Shown piece after piece: positions 12,103-25,400 of a DNA stretch of 64,000 nucleotides (the stretch's first letter is position 1; every line of letters begins with the position of its first letter). Under the pieces are notes generated by a model. It ran no database searches, was not told where the DNA came from, and was given only the letters and a program-made list of their open reading frames with translations. Source of the stretch: Chondrilla cf. caribensis (Eukaryota; Porifera; Demospongiae; Chondrillida; Chondrillidae). Location of the stretch: assembly GCA_964020155.1 (NCBI GenBank), contig OZ026559.1:930345-994344 (forward strand), given 5' to 3'. A program made the position numbers and the translations under genes.

Positions 12103-15100
12103 GGTCAAAATTTCGAAAATTGTTTGCCTCTATTCGTCCTGCAAAAGCCAAGAAGCATGGTTCAAAACACTCACAAATTATCATTGGTTCTAACCATTTC
12201 AGTTCAGACATTGAAGGTACTATGTATTCTAAGGATCGTATACATAGGATTACAACATACATGGCATTCATTTAGTGTAACCTGTCATAATATGCACGTG
12301 TCCATCACCTTAATCTATGTATACCATGCATTGCAAGATTTTGTGACCAAAAAATTGACCACCAGAAAGTGGAGGAAGAAATTTTTCACCAAATTTTTTT
12401 GCAACTGAGATAATAGCTACTGTAGTCATTGTCATACTACTTCAATTTTCTATCATTCCACTTTAACTGGTTCATATGCCCAAATAAACAGCTTTCATTG
12501 GTATTCGTTGAGTGTCTACCATTTTAGAATGATGACATCGTTCATCATACCTCCTCATGTACATACAAAATATTTGTGGAATAAAAGCCCATGCGCGATA
12601 TGTGCAAAAATTATTGGTCATTAAATTTTCAAATTGTGACATACGATAATCTGTTCTATTAATACATACCATATATTTTATGAATATGAGACATCGTGTT
12701 TAGAAGCACACGGACTGCTATGGCCCTGGAAACTTGAATTATTTGCATCTTCGTTCTTTAATGGCATAGTCACCAAAGGAAGCTTCTTGTAGCTTTTTCA
12801 ATATATCATATGAAGATTTTTAAGGGTTTCACAATAGTTAAAACACTTAAAAATTGAAACAATCATAATCCCAAAGAGCTGACAGTGTATGTTTTGGAAA
12901 CTTTAGTATATAAATATAAGCTTTGCGAATGACTGCCATTTTTGTGATTACTATTAAACATGATTTAAGACACTTTCAAAAGTGAAAATGGTATATATAG
13001 TACCACCTTTGACGACCCAAAAATGCAAGTATAAACAGTATAAGGTCTGTTACTGTACTACGATGCAGATATACGGCCTGACATGTTAAATTTTTACAGA
13101 TTACCTATAAACAGTAGTCCATACAGCTGGACCCATGTAGCCCTCAGTATCATTTTATGCAAGCCCTAAAGGGGGAGGGGTTAAAAATGGGGTGTACAGC
13201 AACAGTGCATGAATTTGGGTTGACAATATACAACCAATATATAATGGGATGGAATAGCGCAAATGGTATTGACTACAGTATGTACAAATTATGGCTGAAA
13301 GTAAATTTCATGACTTTCACAACTGAGCATGTATTCTTGAAAATGTATTAAAAGTTCACAACAATTGTTTTGCATGACCATTTGCAAAATTTATGTTAAT
13401 ATTAAATTTCTGAATATGTAATAGTATATTCATAGTAAAGATGGCTGACTCAGTTATGATTGTTAATCAAATTAACAGTGTTTTTTGTAGGTCTCACCAG
13501 TATCTTGGTAAAGACGAGGGTGAGGGACACAGTATGGGTTCAGCTGGTGGGACTAAACAACCACTTTTGAAACTGTTCAAATGTGTCAACATCATAACTA
13601 TTAGAGCAATGTTTGGCAATGCCAGTGAAGTTTATATATTATATATATACAATATATACACTATATATATTATAGGGAAAAATAGTTCTTGTTAACAGTG
13701 TGTATACATTGTTGATACGTGGCATCTTTCTAATATGTAGAATCTGATAGTAGAGATGAGCAAGTTTTACATAAGCTCCATGAGAGATCAGCTTCTAATG
13801 AAGGACATTTGCATCCTGAATGTTATATAACACTCAGTCAGCCCAAGACTGTACAAGTGGAAGTGTGCCAGGCAATACCCCATTCAATCTCTCCAACTAT
13901 ACCAGGTTAGTCTTACATTGTGCAAGTACTGTACAGCATGTACATGCTCTGCAAATATGTCACTCTAAACTAGTACTTGTCACTGCACTGTTTAGAGCAA
14001 AATGGCTTCTAAAACAATGAATTTAGCTATTTTTGAAATTTTGTGATAATTCCTAATACTTGGTCATCATTTATGGTTACCTAACATTATGTTATCTGCA
14101 TGAGTCCATGGTTTTAACCCAGCTGCTCATGGATTCAGTTTCTATTCCTCCCCTCACCTTTTCCACTTGATAGCATGAAATTTACCACTGAGACAAGTAA
14201 ATAGAGGTATTGTGGAGCCAAGATAACAGCTGATGAATTTTTCACTTTGAAGAGCAACACCACCTTAATAGACAAAGCAGAGTATTATGCATCCACGTAT
14301 TCTGAATTTTGTCAGTTCTCTAAGAATTCATTAACAATCTCTAAGGTTTTGTTACGGTGCTCAGAAAGGCAGATAATTCTAGATCTAATTCAGCAAAGTG
14401 ACGTTTTTTTAAAAAAATTATAGATGTGATAAAGTTTTAGAGCATAATATTATGGTAATGCATCTGTAATAATGATGGTTTGCTTAATAATGCCATACTA
14501 CCTTTCTGCAATAGTCAATGTTTCCGAGCATATCACCAAGACCTGCTTTGTTCTGGGAGATGTCCACACCCTCCAAATCACTCACCAGGGTGGTACCTTC
14601 CCTCTCCATCCTTTTGGACCATGTGGAAGTGGACAACAAGTGGAGTGTTGTGCTACGTTGGAGGCTCCACCTGATGTTGTGGGCAGTGGTGTCACTGTGA
14701 GTGTTCACTATGCCATCATCCTGGACGGACCCTTCAAGTTCCCTGAGAAGTGGGAGAGAACAAGTGTGGTTCTCTACATCGACTGTCCTGATAGCAAGTT
14801 CCTGATTGAGCCACTCAAAGTGAACTTACATCACTGGGCTGTGGCCTCTGGTGCCTCTCAAATGTGCTCTATGAAGTCTAACCACCTGTTGCAACAAGGG
14901 CAAACCAAGTTTTCTTTCATGTATCATGCGGATGCTGTTCGGTGTCAACCCACCTTAGCAAGCATGTACCTTGAAAAACACTTCTGTCTTCTTTGCATAG
15001 CAGCCGAACCCAGTACACCTTCAAGGTACTATGGGATGTTACTTAGTGAGTCATTGCATGATGGTATACAGGAATTTTGGTTGTGCATCACCTATGGAGT

Positions 15101-15870
15101 TCCATCATGGATCTTGGTTAGTGTAATTTCCAAAACTGTTTTGAGTGGCTGTGAGAGTTAATTGCACATTAAATGTTGTTTAATATTTCCTTTTGAAAGG
15201 CTGTGAGCAAGTTTTATCGTAAGAGAGAAGGTTCGGAAGAATATCCCAGGATTCCTCAGCATAGGGAACTACAAAGCTGTGGGGAAAAGGTGACGGTCAA
15301 CATACAGAATGAAAGTGGTCCAGGATGGTCTCTAGTAGTTACAAAGAATGAGGTGCTTATTATTGATGTGGAGGTTTTATTACTTACAAATTAAATGTAG
15401 ATTGCTCATAATTTGTATTTACTTTGTGTTTGTTGTTAATATCATGTGATTTATTTAACTATGCTGTTTTTACAATGTAGGTTTTGCTGACAGACCTGAA
15501 ATTTCTGTCAGAATTCAGTGACTGCCAGGAGAAGAAATTAGCTTTTGAGATAGGATGTTATCCGCCATCAGCTACGTTTGCAGCCTATTACACATCACCA
15601 CCTTCCCCTGAGACTCATGATCAAATACCCAATGTTGTCTATCTCTTGTCTGAAGATAACAATTGCATCTCTTTCTCCTTCCCAGTACACAATATGAAGG
15701 GTAAGCTGGTTAAGCAAACCACAATAATGATTGTGTATGGCACAATTTCATTATTATTTCATTACAAACCTATGTTAATAAGTAACATGTCAAGTACATC
15801 TAGTAGGGTTGTAGCGGATACAGACACTTTGACTTAAAGTCAAGTTAAACGCGTTATGTGGTATGTATAT

Positions 15871-15915
<45 letters not shown>

Positions 15916-16813
15916 ATACAATTGTATGTATACTTTCATGCAACATTGTTATGGCCGAACAATGAGTTGCTAGGGAATTAATTGACAAATTTTAATAACA
16001 ATTACAATTGTGTAGTATCAAAGAAAGTGTAGCACAGATATTTATACACTGTGTTTCGATCTGTTTATGTAACATACTACATTTGTACTTATTTTGAATA
16101 AATATGTACTTTTACATAGGTGCAAAATCAAAAGTTCCTTCCAATCCCAATCAATTATCAGATGATCCTGTGAAAGTTGGCTGGGCTGAGCCGGGATCCA
16201 CTTCCCACAATCATACTTTTGAAGGTACAATATTAATTTCGTCCATAGTAACAATACATGCCTAGGAACACATGTACTCTGCATAACAGTTTGTTTCAGT
16301 TTGAATATGTATATCCTATTTACTATCATAGGCAATAACCACTTTGGTGAACCGACAAAGCCCCTGACAGTACAGCACCTGATGCCCTACATCAATGATC
16401 TTGCTGATGAGGTGGTATCAATTTCTGGATGGCTTGGTATGGGCAGTGAGTTGGAAGTGATTAAGAGAACGCCAGGTATAATAAATCCTAGAGAACAACT
16501 TCAAGAGCTCCTGAAGAAATGGCTGGAAGACACTGAACGTCCCACTGCCCCTCACACTTGGAAGTACTTCGTAGGAATGGTTCAAGGAGTCAGGAAAGGA
16601 CATGTAGCTGAGAGAATTATGCAAGATGTCTTCACAGGTAGTGAGTACTGTATGAACTTATGTTATATACTTTGCACAGCATATAATACATTTGGATACT
16701 GGATGTACATGTGAACAGCATAACCAGTACTACTTTTATACACATACGAACAGTGAGATTACCTGTAGGCACAAACACACAAGCACATACACACACACGC
16801 ACACACACACATG

Positions 16814-16845
<32 letters not shown>

Positions 16846-16885
16846 CACACACACACACACACACGTACACACACACACACGCACA

Positions 16886-16957
<72 letters not shown>

Positions 16958-17955
16958 CACTGCACGAACATGTATGCACACAATAACATGTACGTACAGT
17001 ACACACACATACACATATACACACAAATACATTTGTCTGCCTTTATATTATCCACTTGATTCAATGTAGATAAAGGATCACTTTCAGACCCAGCTTCTCT
17101 GGAGAAATACATAGTGTCAAAAATGGCACACTACTGGTTCCAATTTGGCATGAACCTTGGGATAGCAGAGAAAACACTCCAAGATCTTGACAAATCCGAC
17201 TTGATTCCTGACAATGTAGCAAGATGCGTGGTCGTATTACGCCACTACATGAACAAAGAAGGTCCTATTGAAAACAACATGGAGAAATTGAATGGAGCTA
17301 TAGAACAAACATTAGCTGACTCAGAGGAAGCAAATGTAGGAAATGCTACATTTCAATCACATTTTTACACACACCCTCACATACGTATTGCCTTTTCCAG
17401 CTCAAATCTAAGAATATTTTCCTTTTATCGTCTGTTAACATGGTAGCTGGGCAATATTGCTGGGTGATATTTTGGATACCCTGTTCTAGGACAGGTTATA
17501 CATCATACATCTCGGGAATAACTAATTGATAGACTAATTAATAATATGGTTTCCACACATTCCATGGAATCAGCTTCAATGAACATCATTACCACTACAT
17601 GTATCCTATAACAAAATACTTCTCATACACAATCTCTGCTGCAATATCTAGAGTATTGTAGTTATGGCAACGAAATGGCTGCTCATATGTAAATGTATGT
17701 TCTTGATATATGCACCTTGTAAATATACATACGTAGATGTATTGACGTATATTATACATTGTATTACTATTGGTTGATACAGCAATGTAGGTATTGATGC
17801 TCACCTTACAAAAAGTGATATAGCCAATAGCTTTGTTTGTTGCTATGGATACAATTGTTACATTTTGATCTACAGCTCACCTTTGTATGTATGTGACCTC
17901 AATCCTTTAGAGCACCAGACAGTTGAGTCGGTTCGAAAATTCTCCAATATACTAG
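12103..17955 (+). CDS. Family member B: linker exons - ZU5 - UPA-like - DD1 - DD2
   Basis: Exons: 12103-12216 and 13741-13905 (polar linker exons, both phase 1-1), 14515-15116 (ZU5), 15200-15352 and 15481-15700 (UPA-like), 16120-16224 (linker), 16332-16637 (DD1), 17070-17335 (DD2), 17911-17955 (possible last exon, stop TAG). Frame is continuous through all of these. The last exon reads in a different frame from its counterpart in A, C and D; a missed small exon would restore the family frame, so the C-terminus is uncertain. No DD3 exon is seen. DD2 is the most divergent copy of that domain (MAHYWFQFGMNLG instead of MADNWYQFGIHLG). I found no membrane exons or ATG exon like those of C-F upstream, so the true start is unknown; B may be soluble or 5'-truncated. 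A long (AC)n tract fills the DD1-DD2 intron and a (TA)n tract lies in the intron before the linker exon. Confidence 0.75.
15874..15909. repeat. (TA)n microsatellite
   Basis: Perfect TA run in an intron of member B. Just before it, 15805-15830 contains the TAGCGGATACAGACACTTT motif also found in the foldbacks at 22505 and 59459. Confidence 0.9.
16787..16960. repeat. (AC)n microsatellite
   Basis: About 170 bases of AC with GC and TA interruptions in the DD1-DD2 intron of member B. Confidence 0.95.
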
Positions 17956-19488
17956 AGACTGAACTGTGAAGATATTATTTATACCTCATAAGACTCGTGT
18001 TGTTGTTTTGTATCATGTTCTTAATTAACACTTTCTAAGTGTAATCTACTCACTACTATTGTTATGATAGCAAATATTATATGTATCAATCCATAGAACA
18101 TAGTATCATATGTGCACCTCCGAATGTAGCTGGGGTTACGGGTCACCTATTGAGGTCCCACTATCATATACGTTCAACGGCAGTATAAACATATTGGCAC
18201 CATTGATTCAGTCTACTATTAATTTATGCTGGTGCTAAACTGTATATATTACCTATTGTAAGTGTCATTTTGCGCAACATGTAGCCAGTGCTGCTGGAAG
18301 TCTTAATGTTCACTTGATTTCAAATTAATTGTTAAATTGTTTACGTACACTAAACCTTTGCTCTCATCACATGCTGTCGATCTGAAACTACTGCACAATA
18401 ATATTATATAACTGCAGTGTGTGTTTCTTCCTTATTTTAAGTGACCAGAAAGTACAATTATACACACATACATACAATGTCATACATACTAACCACAGGC
18501 GTCTGCAAAAGAAGTACGTACCTATACGACCATGATATTACCGGTATTAAGCAAATTCACGTAATATAAATAATAAGTATCTGCTTATGAACATACATAA
18601 TTATGCATATCTTTTCTGTACATCTAGTTATGTAGACTGTGGGTTTTGACCTGCATGCAATTGGTCATCATGATCAGAAACCTGTTTTTAATATAAGCAG
18701 ATGCTATAGCTATGTCATATAATGGCTATAATTATTATAATATTATATCGTTGATATCCCTTAATCAATAATTTCGAAGGCAGTATACCCCACCAGGTGG
18801 CCGTAGTCGTATATTTTTTAGTTTAAAGGTCATAGCAGTGACATACACTTTATGTCAGCTGAATTGAACTAAAAAATATGTATGGTTTATCGGGAATTAT
18901 TATGCGGCGCGGTATTATAATAATATTATTATATAATAATAATATTATATAAAATTATTGCCCTAAACGCCCTTTGGGCGTGTAGAATTCGGGCGGGAGG
19001 CGGTCTATCTGGTGAGATAGAATACTTTTGGGATAAAACGCGTGACTTCCGCTATAAAGAGTTGGGCGTTAACTGTAAGGTGACGGTGTTTGATCGAGCT
19101 TGTAGAACATCTCAAGAATCCTATGTAATTGGTAATGTTATACTTGTATCTTATAACTCCTGTATTTATTCGAGAATGCACGATAGAACTTATAATTCTT
19201 GAGCTGTCTTTCGATGTTTGTCGGAAACTCGTCAAGTATTTAGTAGACTAGGGCGAATAATACTCGTGAAGGCGTCGATAGTTATAGCTAGTTGCATGGT
19301 TTCTGTTGATAAGTATGGTTTATAGCTACTGTATGTAAATATAAGCTAAAGTTGTTATCCGTGAATATTTTAGTCAGTGACATCTATAAATTTATGTATT
19401 GAGTCTCTGTTTATTACGTATATGTTTCAGATACATATTCCGGGACTCGGCGTTGTTCCTACAAGATATTGTGTACTCTGTACATACG
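17956..19488. other. Intergenic B to C
   Basis: AT-rich. 18190-18330 is shared with 27898-28020 and 39490-39620 (CACCATTGATT, TATGCTGG, CTTAATGTT..CTTGATTTC). An imperfect hairpin built on ATATTTTTTAGTT lies at 18811-18879, and AATAATATTATT-type palindromes at 18913-18950. The promoter-like block of C is at 19054. Confidence 0.5.
19054..19160 (+). promoter_or_regulatory. Conserved upstream block, member C
   Basis: A block containing a TATAAAGAGTTGGGCG-like core and a downstream GTGTTTGATC..GCTTGTAG segment lies about 400 bases before the ATG exon of C. The same block recurs upstream of D, E and F. It may be core promoter or 5' leader sequence; conservation by duplication alone is also possible. 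Confidence 0.4.
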
Positions 19489-22400
19489 ATGGATTCAGCG
19501 ACGAGTGAGTTACAAGCATTGGCTGCCTTCAGTTGAGACTAAATACTGTTGTAATGTTAATTTAATTACTAAGCTGTATTTCATGATCAAAGGCAATTAT
19601 AGTATGTTTATTGAAACATATTATTATATTTACCTTTCCTAATCCTGTAATAGATGATACAACAGTATGGATCACCTTGCTTGGTTTGGGCAATGGAGCC
19701 GTAACCGGCATGCTAGTCCTCAGCTTCGTTTTAGTGTTCTGTTTCTGGAAGTATAGAGACCGTGAGGGTGAGTTTTCTCTCCAATCGTCCGTGCATGTGG
19801 CTTATTACATACACGCTTGCATGCACTTGATGTTGAAAATATGGTCTGCTATGTAACTCAGTTTTCCATTCTGTACGTTTTAGATTACTTCCTCAACATG
19901 AAGTTTGGAAGATGCTGCCTTTTTGCGTGCAGATTCAAAAGATACACCCCCTGTTTAATCATATTTAGTTTGTTTGGGACCTTGCTACCAAGTTTATTAT
20001 TCAACGTGGCTATAATAGCCCTATGCCAGTTAATGCTGGTGAACTCTTGTCAAGGTAATTTAAAATCATTTTGGAGAAATGCAAATCAAATCCACCACCC
20101 CTTTATGACGCCTATGAGTGGAGTAAAGCCCATGTGGCACATGATGAAACCCTTTGTGATCTGTGCATGATGCATAGTTCAGCTGCAGTAGAAGTAACAA
20201 CTAATTTCTTTAACTTGTCCTCTACTGCTCAGCCCGGTATCTCCCTGTAGCAATGACACTAGCTCCTTTGAAGTTGACATAGGTTGGCAGTTGCCACATG
20301 TGTAACTACATATACATGTACATAAAATAGCAAATGCCTAGCAAATAAAGTTATTTGCTAGATACAACCCTCGTTAAAGGTTCGTATTGATAGCCTAGGG
20401 GCGCCATTCCAAGATTTCCTGATGAGAAACCTGTATATGCTCTATCCTCAAAATTGTCCACAATTCCGTCATTGTTACCATATATAGCTGCTAGTCAAAG
20501 AGCCATTGTAGATTGAAGAATGGTGCAAAAACACTCGTTTTACCATACCACACTGAGTATAGTCTGTGCTTCTGTTCCCATTGTGATGTTACAAGGTAGC
20601 TGTAAATTTGGCTAAAACTCATTACTTCATACAATCAATGCCAAAGTGACCGATTTTACAAAACAAATCATTGATTACGTGCAATTTAATTTTATAAGCG
20701 GAATCTGCAAAAAAAATTTTGCACAGGTTATTTGTTATACACTTAATAATATTATGTTTACACAAATATTAATTCCCATGTCAGTGGCCCGTAATTTGAT
20801 GCTGTGACAATTATGGTAACATTAACTTTGAGTTTATTATTGTATAATGCTATGAGTTATTAATATTGAATAAGATTTAAGAACATCCAGTCTTTGCTTG
20901 ATTCATATGGATATTTTAAACTAATTATAATTAATTGACAATATTTCCATCTTCCTTTCAGCTTTGAGTGGGATATACTTTTCTTTAGCAATTGTACTGC
21001 TGTTCCTGTATGTGGTATGTTTAATTACATGTTCAAGACCGACATGTACATGCCACAATTGGAGATACATAAGGAACTCCAGCAGTCACTACCATGGACA
21101 GACTGGTATGCTTATCAAATACAATTCGTAATGTTATTTATATGGCTATTTATTACATTTTGCTCACCATCACAACTTCATATGTAGATGATCCCGATTT
21201 AGCCAAGATTGATCATGAATTTTATGATCCCGAAGATCCTCTTATTTCAGACAATCAAGGTAAAAGTATACTATATTGTGCATACATGCATTGTAATATA
21301 CTCGCGGTGATATAATAGCTGTTCAATAAGCCTGTGCAATATTGGTTTAACTTATCTTGACGAAAACGAGCATTATCATGACAAGTACAACTGAACCCAT
21401 TAATTAACAAGTATACAGTGGAAACTCTTTGAGACAAACTACAAGGGACCCACAAATTAGTTCTTGTGATCAGATGTTCTTCTTATCATGCAGGATTTGC
21501 TTATGATATGTATGCTATACTACAGCAAACCAAATGATGCTCGGAAATTGGTTTGTGTTAAGCAGAAATTTGTTTTAAGAGTGTTTGTCTTAAACGTAGA
21601 GGTCGCTTTCTTAAACGCCGACCGGCGAATCCGGAGTTTTGATCGAGTATAAAAGGGGGGGTGGTCACATTCGAGAAATATTAATAGGCGCGCAATTCGA
21701 AAGCCAAATGGAGGAGCTCTCAAAGGAGAATGTCTTCATTTGCCTCAAAAATGCACTATTTTTACTCTAAACAAATAAATAAAGGAAAAGAAGCAACACA
21801 TAACACTTCAGTCCATTGATTTGGTATTTCGTTCGAGCAAAATGGTAAGAAAAACTTCGAACGATCTTCTACTCCGTAGAGATATAAATCGATACGGAAA
21901 ACCCCATATACTTCATCCAAAGTCAATTGCAGCAGATCTCTGTCCGATACATAATTCATTTTAGATAAAGCGGGTTCCTTCCACGGTCCAGACAAAAGTA
22001 AACTAGCTCTTTCGAATATTTCGACGAATAAAATGCTAAATAAAAGCTCCATCGCAGCTTATCTTCCGAATAAGGTATCCAGAATACTTAATAAGCCGTA
22101 AGGCGCTCATTGTAGAGAGATCTGGTGCCGAATTTTCGCTTGGCCGGCGAAATCTCGAAGAAACCCACTGAAAAACTCGTTACATTTATACGAGTAATAG
22201 TTACTATGTGTTTCTTTCCTTTAGTGTATTGATTTTGGAACGTATGTACGTTTTGCGTAGTGTATACTACTAATGTAACGGTATAAATCGTTAGCCATTC
22301 CTGACTGCGCATTGTATCCGTCAGCCATTTTGCTCCGTTTCGCTCCGGTTACGTTTACCACCCTCCCTTTTATACGCGACCTCTACGTTTAACGAGGTTC

Positions 22401-25400
22401 TACTGTAATTCATTATAGAAGATTCATTGGTTTAGACTAGATGTGGAAACACACAACACATGTACCTATAGATAGAATACTGCCACAATTACACGTATGA
22501 CCTGTATCCATCCTGGGTGGGCTACAGCAGATACAGACACTTTTGTACCTAATTGACAACTTGGGCTGCATCATTTTTATCCACTAGACAGAAGTGTCTG
22601 TATGTCTACTGTAGCTCACCCAGGAGGGATGCAGCTACATTATGCACGTTGCATGGCCTTCATGACTCCCTTCATTTGATTAAAAATACATAAAAAAAAT
22701 TCTCATGCATACATACCTCTAGTTTCATGAAAAGTGGTCAAGGGAGACTTTCCTAAACACTTGGCCTACAAACTAAATCAGATTCTTGATGTACACATCT
22801 TCTATTCACTTAATAATATTCATTTTTTGATGACCTTCATGCATTCCTTGCAGGTATTCCTTTATTAACACTTGGACCCCAAAATTATGATGGAAGATAT
22901 TCAGAAGAGGAAAATCAGCCTGTAATTGATAATAAACTTTTATATGATATCCTTCCTGGATATTCATCTGAGCCTCGTCAACCTGAACCTCGCCAATCTG
23001 AACCTCACCAACTGGAATCTCATCAACCTGAACCTCACCAACCTGAACCTCGCCAACCTGAACCTCGCCAACCTGAACCACACCAACCTGAACCTCGCCA
23101 ACCTGAACCTCACCAACCTGAACCTCGCCAACCTGAACCTCGCCAACCTGAACCTCACCAACCTGAACCTCACCAACCTGAACCTCACCAACCTGAACTT
23201 TGCCAATCTGGACCTCACCTCCCTCACCAGAGGATTGGAAATCCTTTCACTGAGTTTCCATGCAGTCATTTAGGTATGTATCAAGAAATTGTAGTACCAT
23301 GTGGAATATTGCCTCGTTAAATTCCCTTTCCTTCAGCTGTGTCACGTTTTTTGTGATAGAGAATCACATTCAGGATGCTTGATTATTTCGTGTGTGATAT
23401 ATATTCCTTCCTCACAGGAGACGATATTCCTAAACATAATGTTGCCCAAACCTGTTTTGTTCTGGGAGATGTCCACACCCTCCCCATCACCCACCAGGGT
23501 GGGACCTTCCCTCTCCGTCCTTTTGGACCACGTGGAGGTGGACCACAAGTGGAGTGTTGTGCTACGTTGGAGGCTCCACCTGGTGTTGTGGACAGTGGTG
23601 TCACTGTGAGTGTCCACTATGCCATCATCCTGGACGGACCCTTCACGTTCCCTGAGGAGTGGGAGAGAACAAGTGTGGTTCTCTACATCGACTGTCCAGA
23701 CAGTAGATTCTTAATTGAGTGGCTCACAGTGAACCTACATCACTGGGCTGTATCCTCTGGGACGTCTCATATGTGTTTCATGAAGGCCAGCCACCTTTTA
23801 CAAAAAGGGCAAAACGAGTTCTCTTTCAAGTGTCATGCGAATGTTATCCCCTCTCAGTCCAATGTAGCTAGTGTGTACCTTAAGGATCACTTCTGTCTTG
23901 TATGTGTTGCAGCTACATCAGACGTCGTGGTGATGTCAAGATACTATGGAATATTGCTTAGTGACCCTCTGAAAGACAGAGTTGAAAGGTTTTGGCTCTG
24001 TATCACGTATGCCGTACCATCATGGGTGGAGGTGAGTAACAAAGGTATAGCACTAGCTCAGGTTTGTCATGATGACTGCTTGTTGCTTGATATTTCTCCA
24101 TATGAATAGGCAGTTGCTGAGTATTATCGCAGGAAAAAAGGCTCCGAGGGATATCGGGAAATTCCTGAGTTTGATGAGATACCAATTAGCCATGGTAACA
24201 AGGTGAAGGTTGACATGGAGAATAAAAGTGGTTTGGGATGGACTCTGTCGGTAACCAAGAAAGAGGTATGGATGGTCTGATGGTTATGCTTATTAATATT
24301 ATCTTCACCTTAAACATAATATTATATGTAGGTGTTGCTAACAGATGTGAATACCTTGTCACGATACACCAGCTGTAGAGAGAAGGAAACAGCCGTGAGA
24401 GTTGGTTTTTACCCCCCGTCTATGAAGTTCACAGTGATGTACAAAGCTGTACCTTCTCCTGAGACACACGAGCCAATAAAGAACTTTGCCCTTTTGTCCT
24501 CCGAGGGTGGTGATGCAATCTCACTCTTCTTTACTGTGCAAAATCAAAATGGTTAGTGACCTGCACACTGTAGACTTTAGTACTGTTTATCACGGTAAAG
24601 GATTGGAATCAAACCTTACCAACTTTTAGTGGTTAGGGAAGAATTCAAATTGTGTCTCATGCTTAATTGTACTAGTTTGTTTTAATGAGTTTCTACTGTA
24701 TATTATTATGTACCTCTTGTGGATATTGTATTGAGAATTTTAGAGGGTATACTATTTAGTGGTTAAGACACGGGCATGACAGCACAAAGCACCTGAGGAC
24801 GAGTGTATTTTATGTGTCACACTGCCCGAGTGTCCATGTCTTAACAAGTATAGCATCCGTCGCTAACGCTTTATACTGTTGCTAACGCTTTATCTATATA
24901 TATAATTCAGTTTGTTTGTTTGCGATTCGAACAAAAACTACTGTACAGAGTGCCACCAAACTCTCAGGGATTATGAAGTACGGTTCGGGAAGTGTCTCCA
25001 CGGGTTAAAATCGACCGTCTAACTGTCCATGTGGAGAGAGCCTTTGATTTCCGGTTTATCCTTCGTGGCTGATGGCCTTTTTTTAATTATCATCCCAGTG
25101 ACTTCTGGTTATCGGGCGATTCGATTGGCTGTCATCCAACGATCAAATTTTAAACTTACCGTCGTTATAGCAACTACCCTCTGTTGCCACCAGCGAAGAT
25201 GCTTCAAAAGTGGCTTGGAAGAACTTGATTGCACACGTCTTGCCGTAGGAAGCCAGTGAGCCCGCCAAAGGCAGACTCACTGGCTAGTACATTATAAAAT
25301 TGCTGTGTAATAATACTGTTTCTATGGTAACGGATGCTATATTTCATTAAATAGCCCTGAGGGCACATCTGAAATCAATTAAGTTGTCTAATTATATTCA

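Noticed and set aside
13491..13507. 17-base exon in member B
   Set aside because: AG/GT borders exist but its length would break the phase-1 frame between 12216 and 13741.
12124..13695. Several 60-95 codon frames in the introns of member B
   Set aside because: AT-rich, no splice-compatible phases, no recognisable composition; treated as noise.
22970..23224. CRISPR-like array of short repeats
   Set aside because: Contiguous 15-bp units without spacers, in frame in a eukaryotic exon; it is a coding minisatellite.
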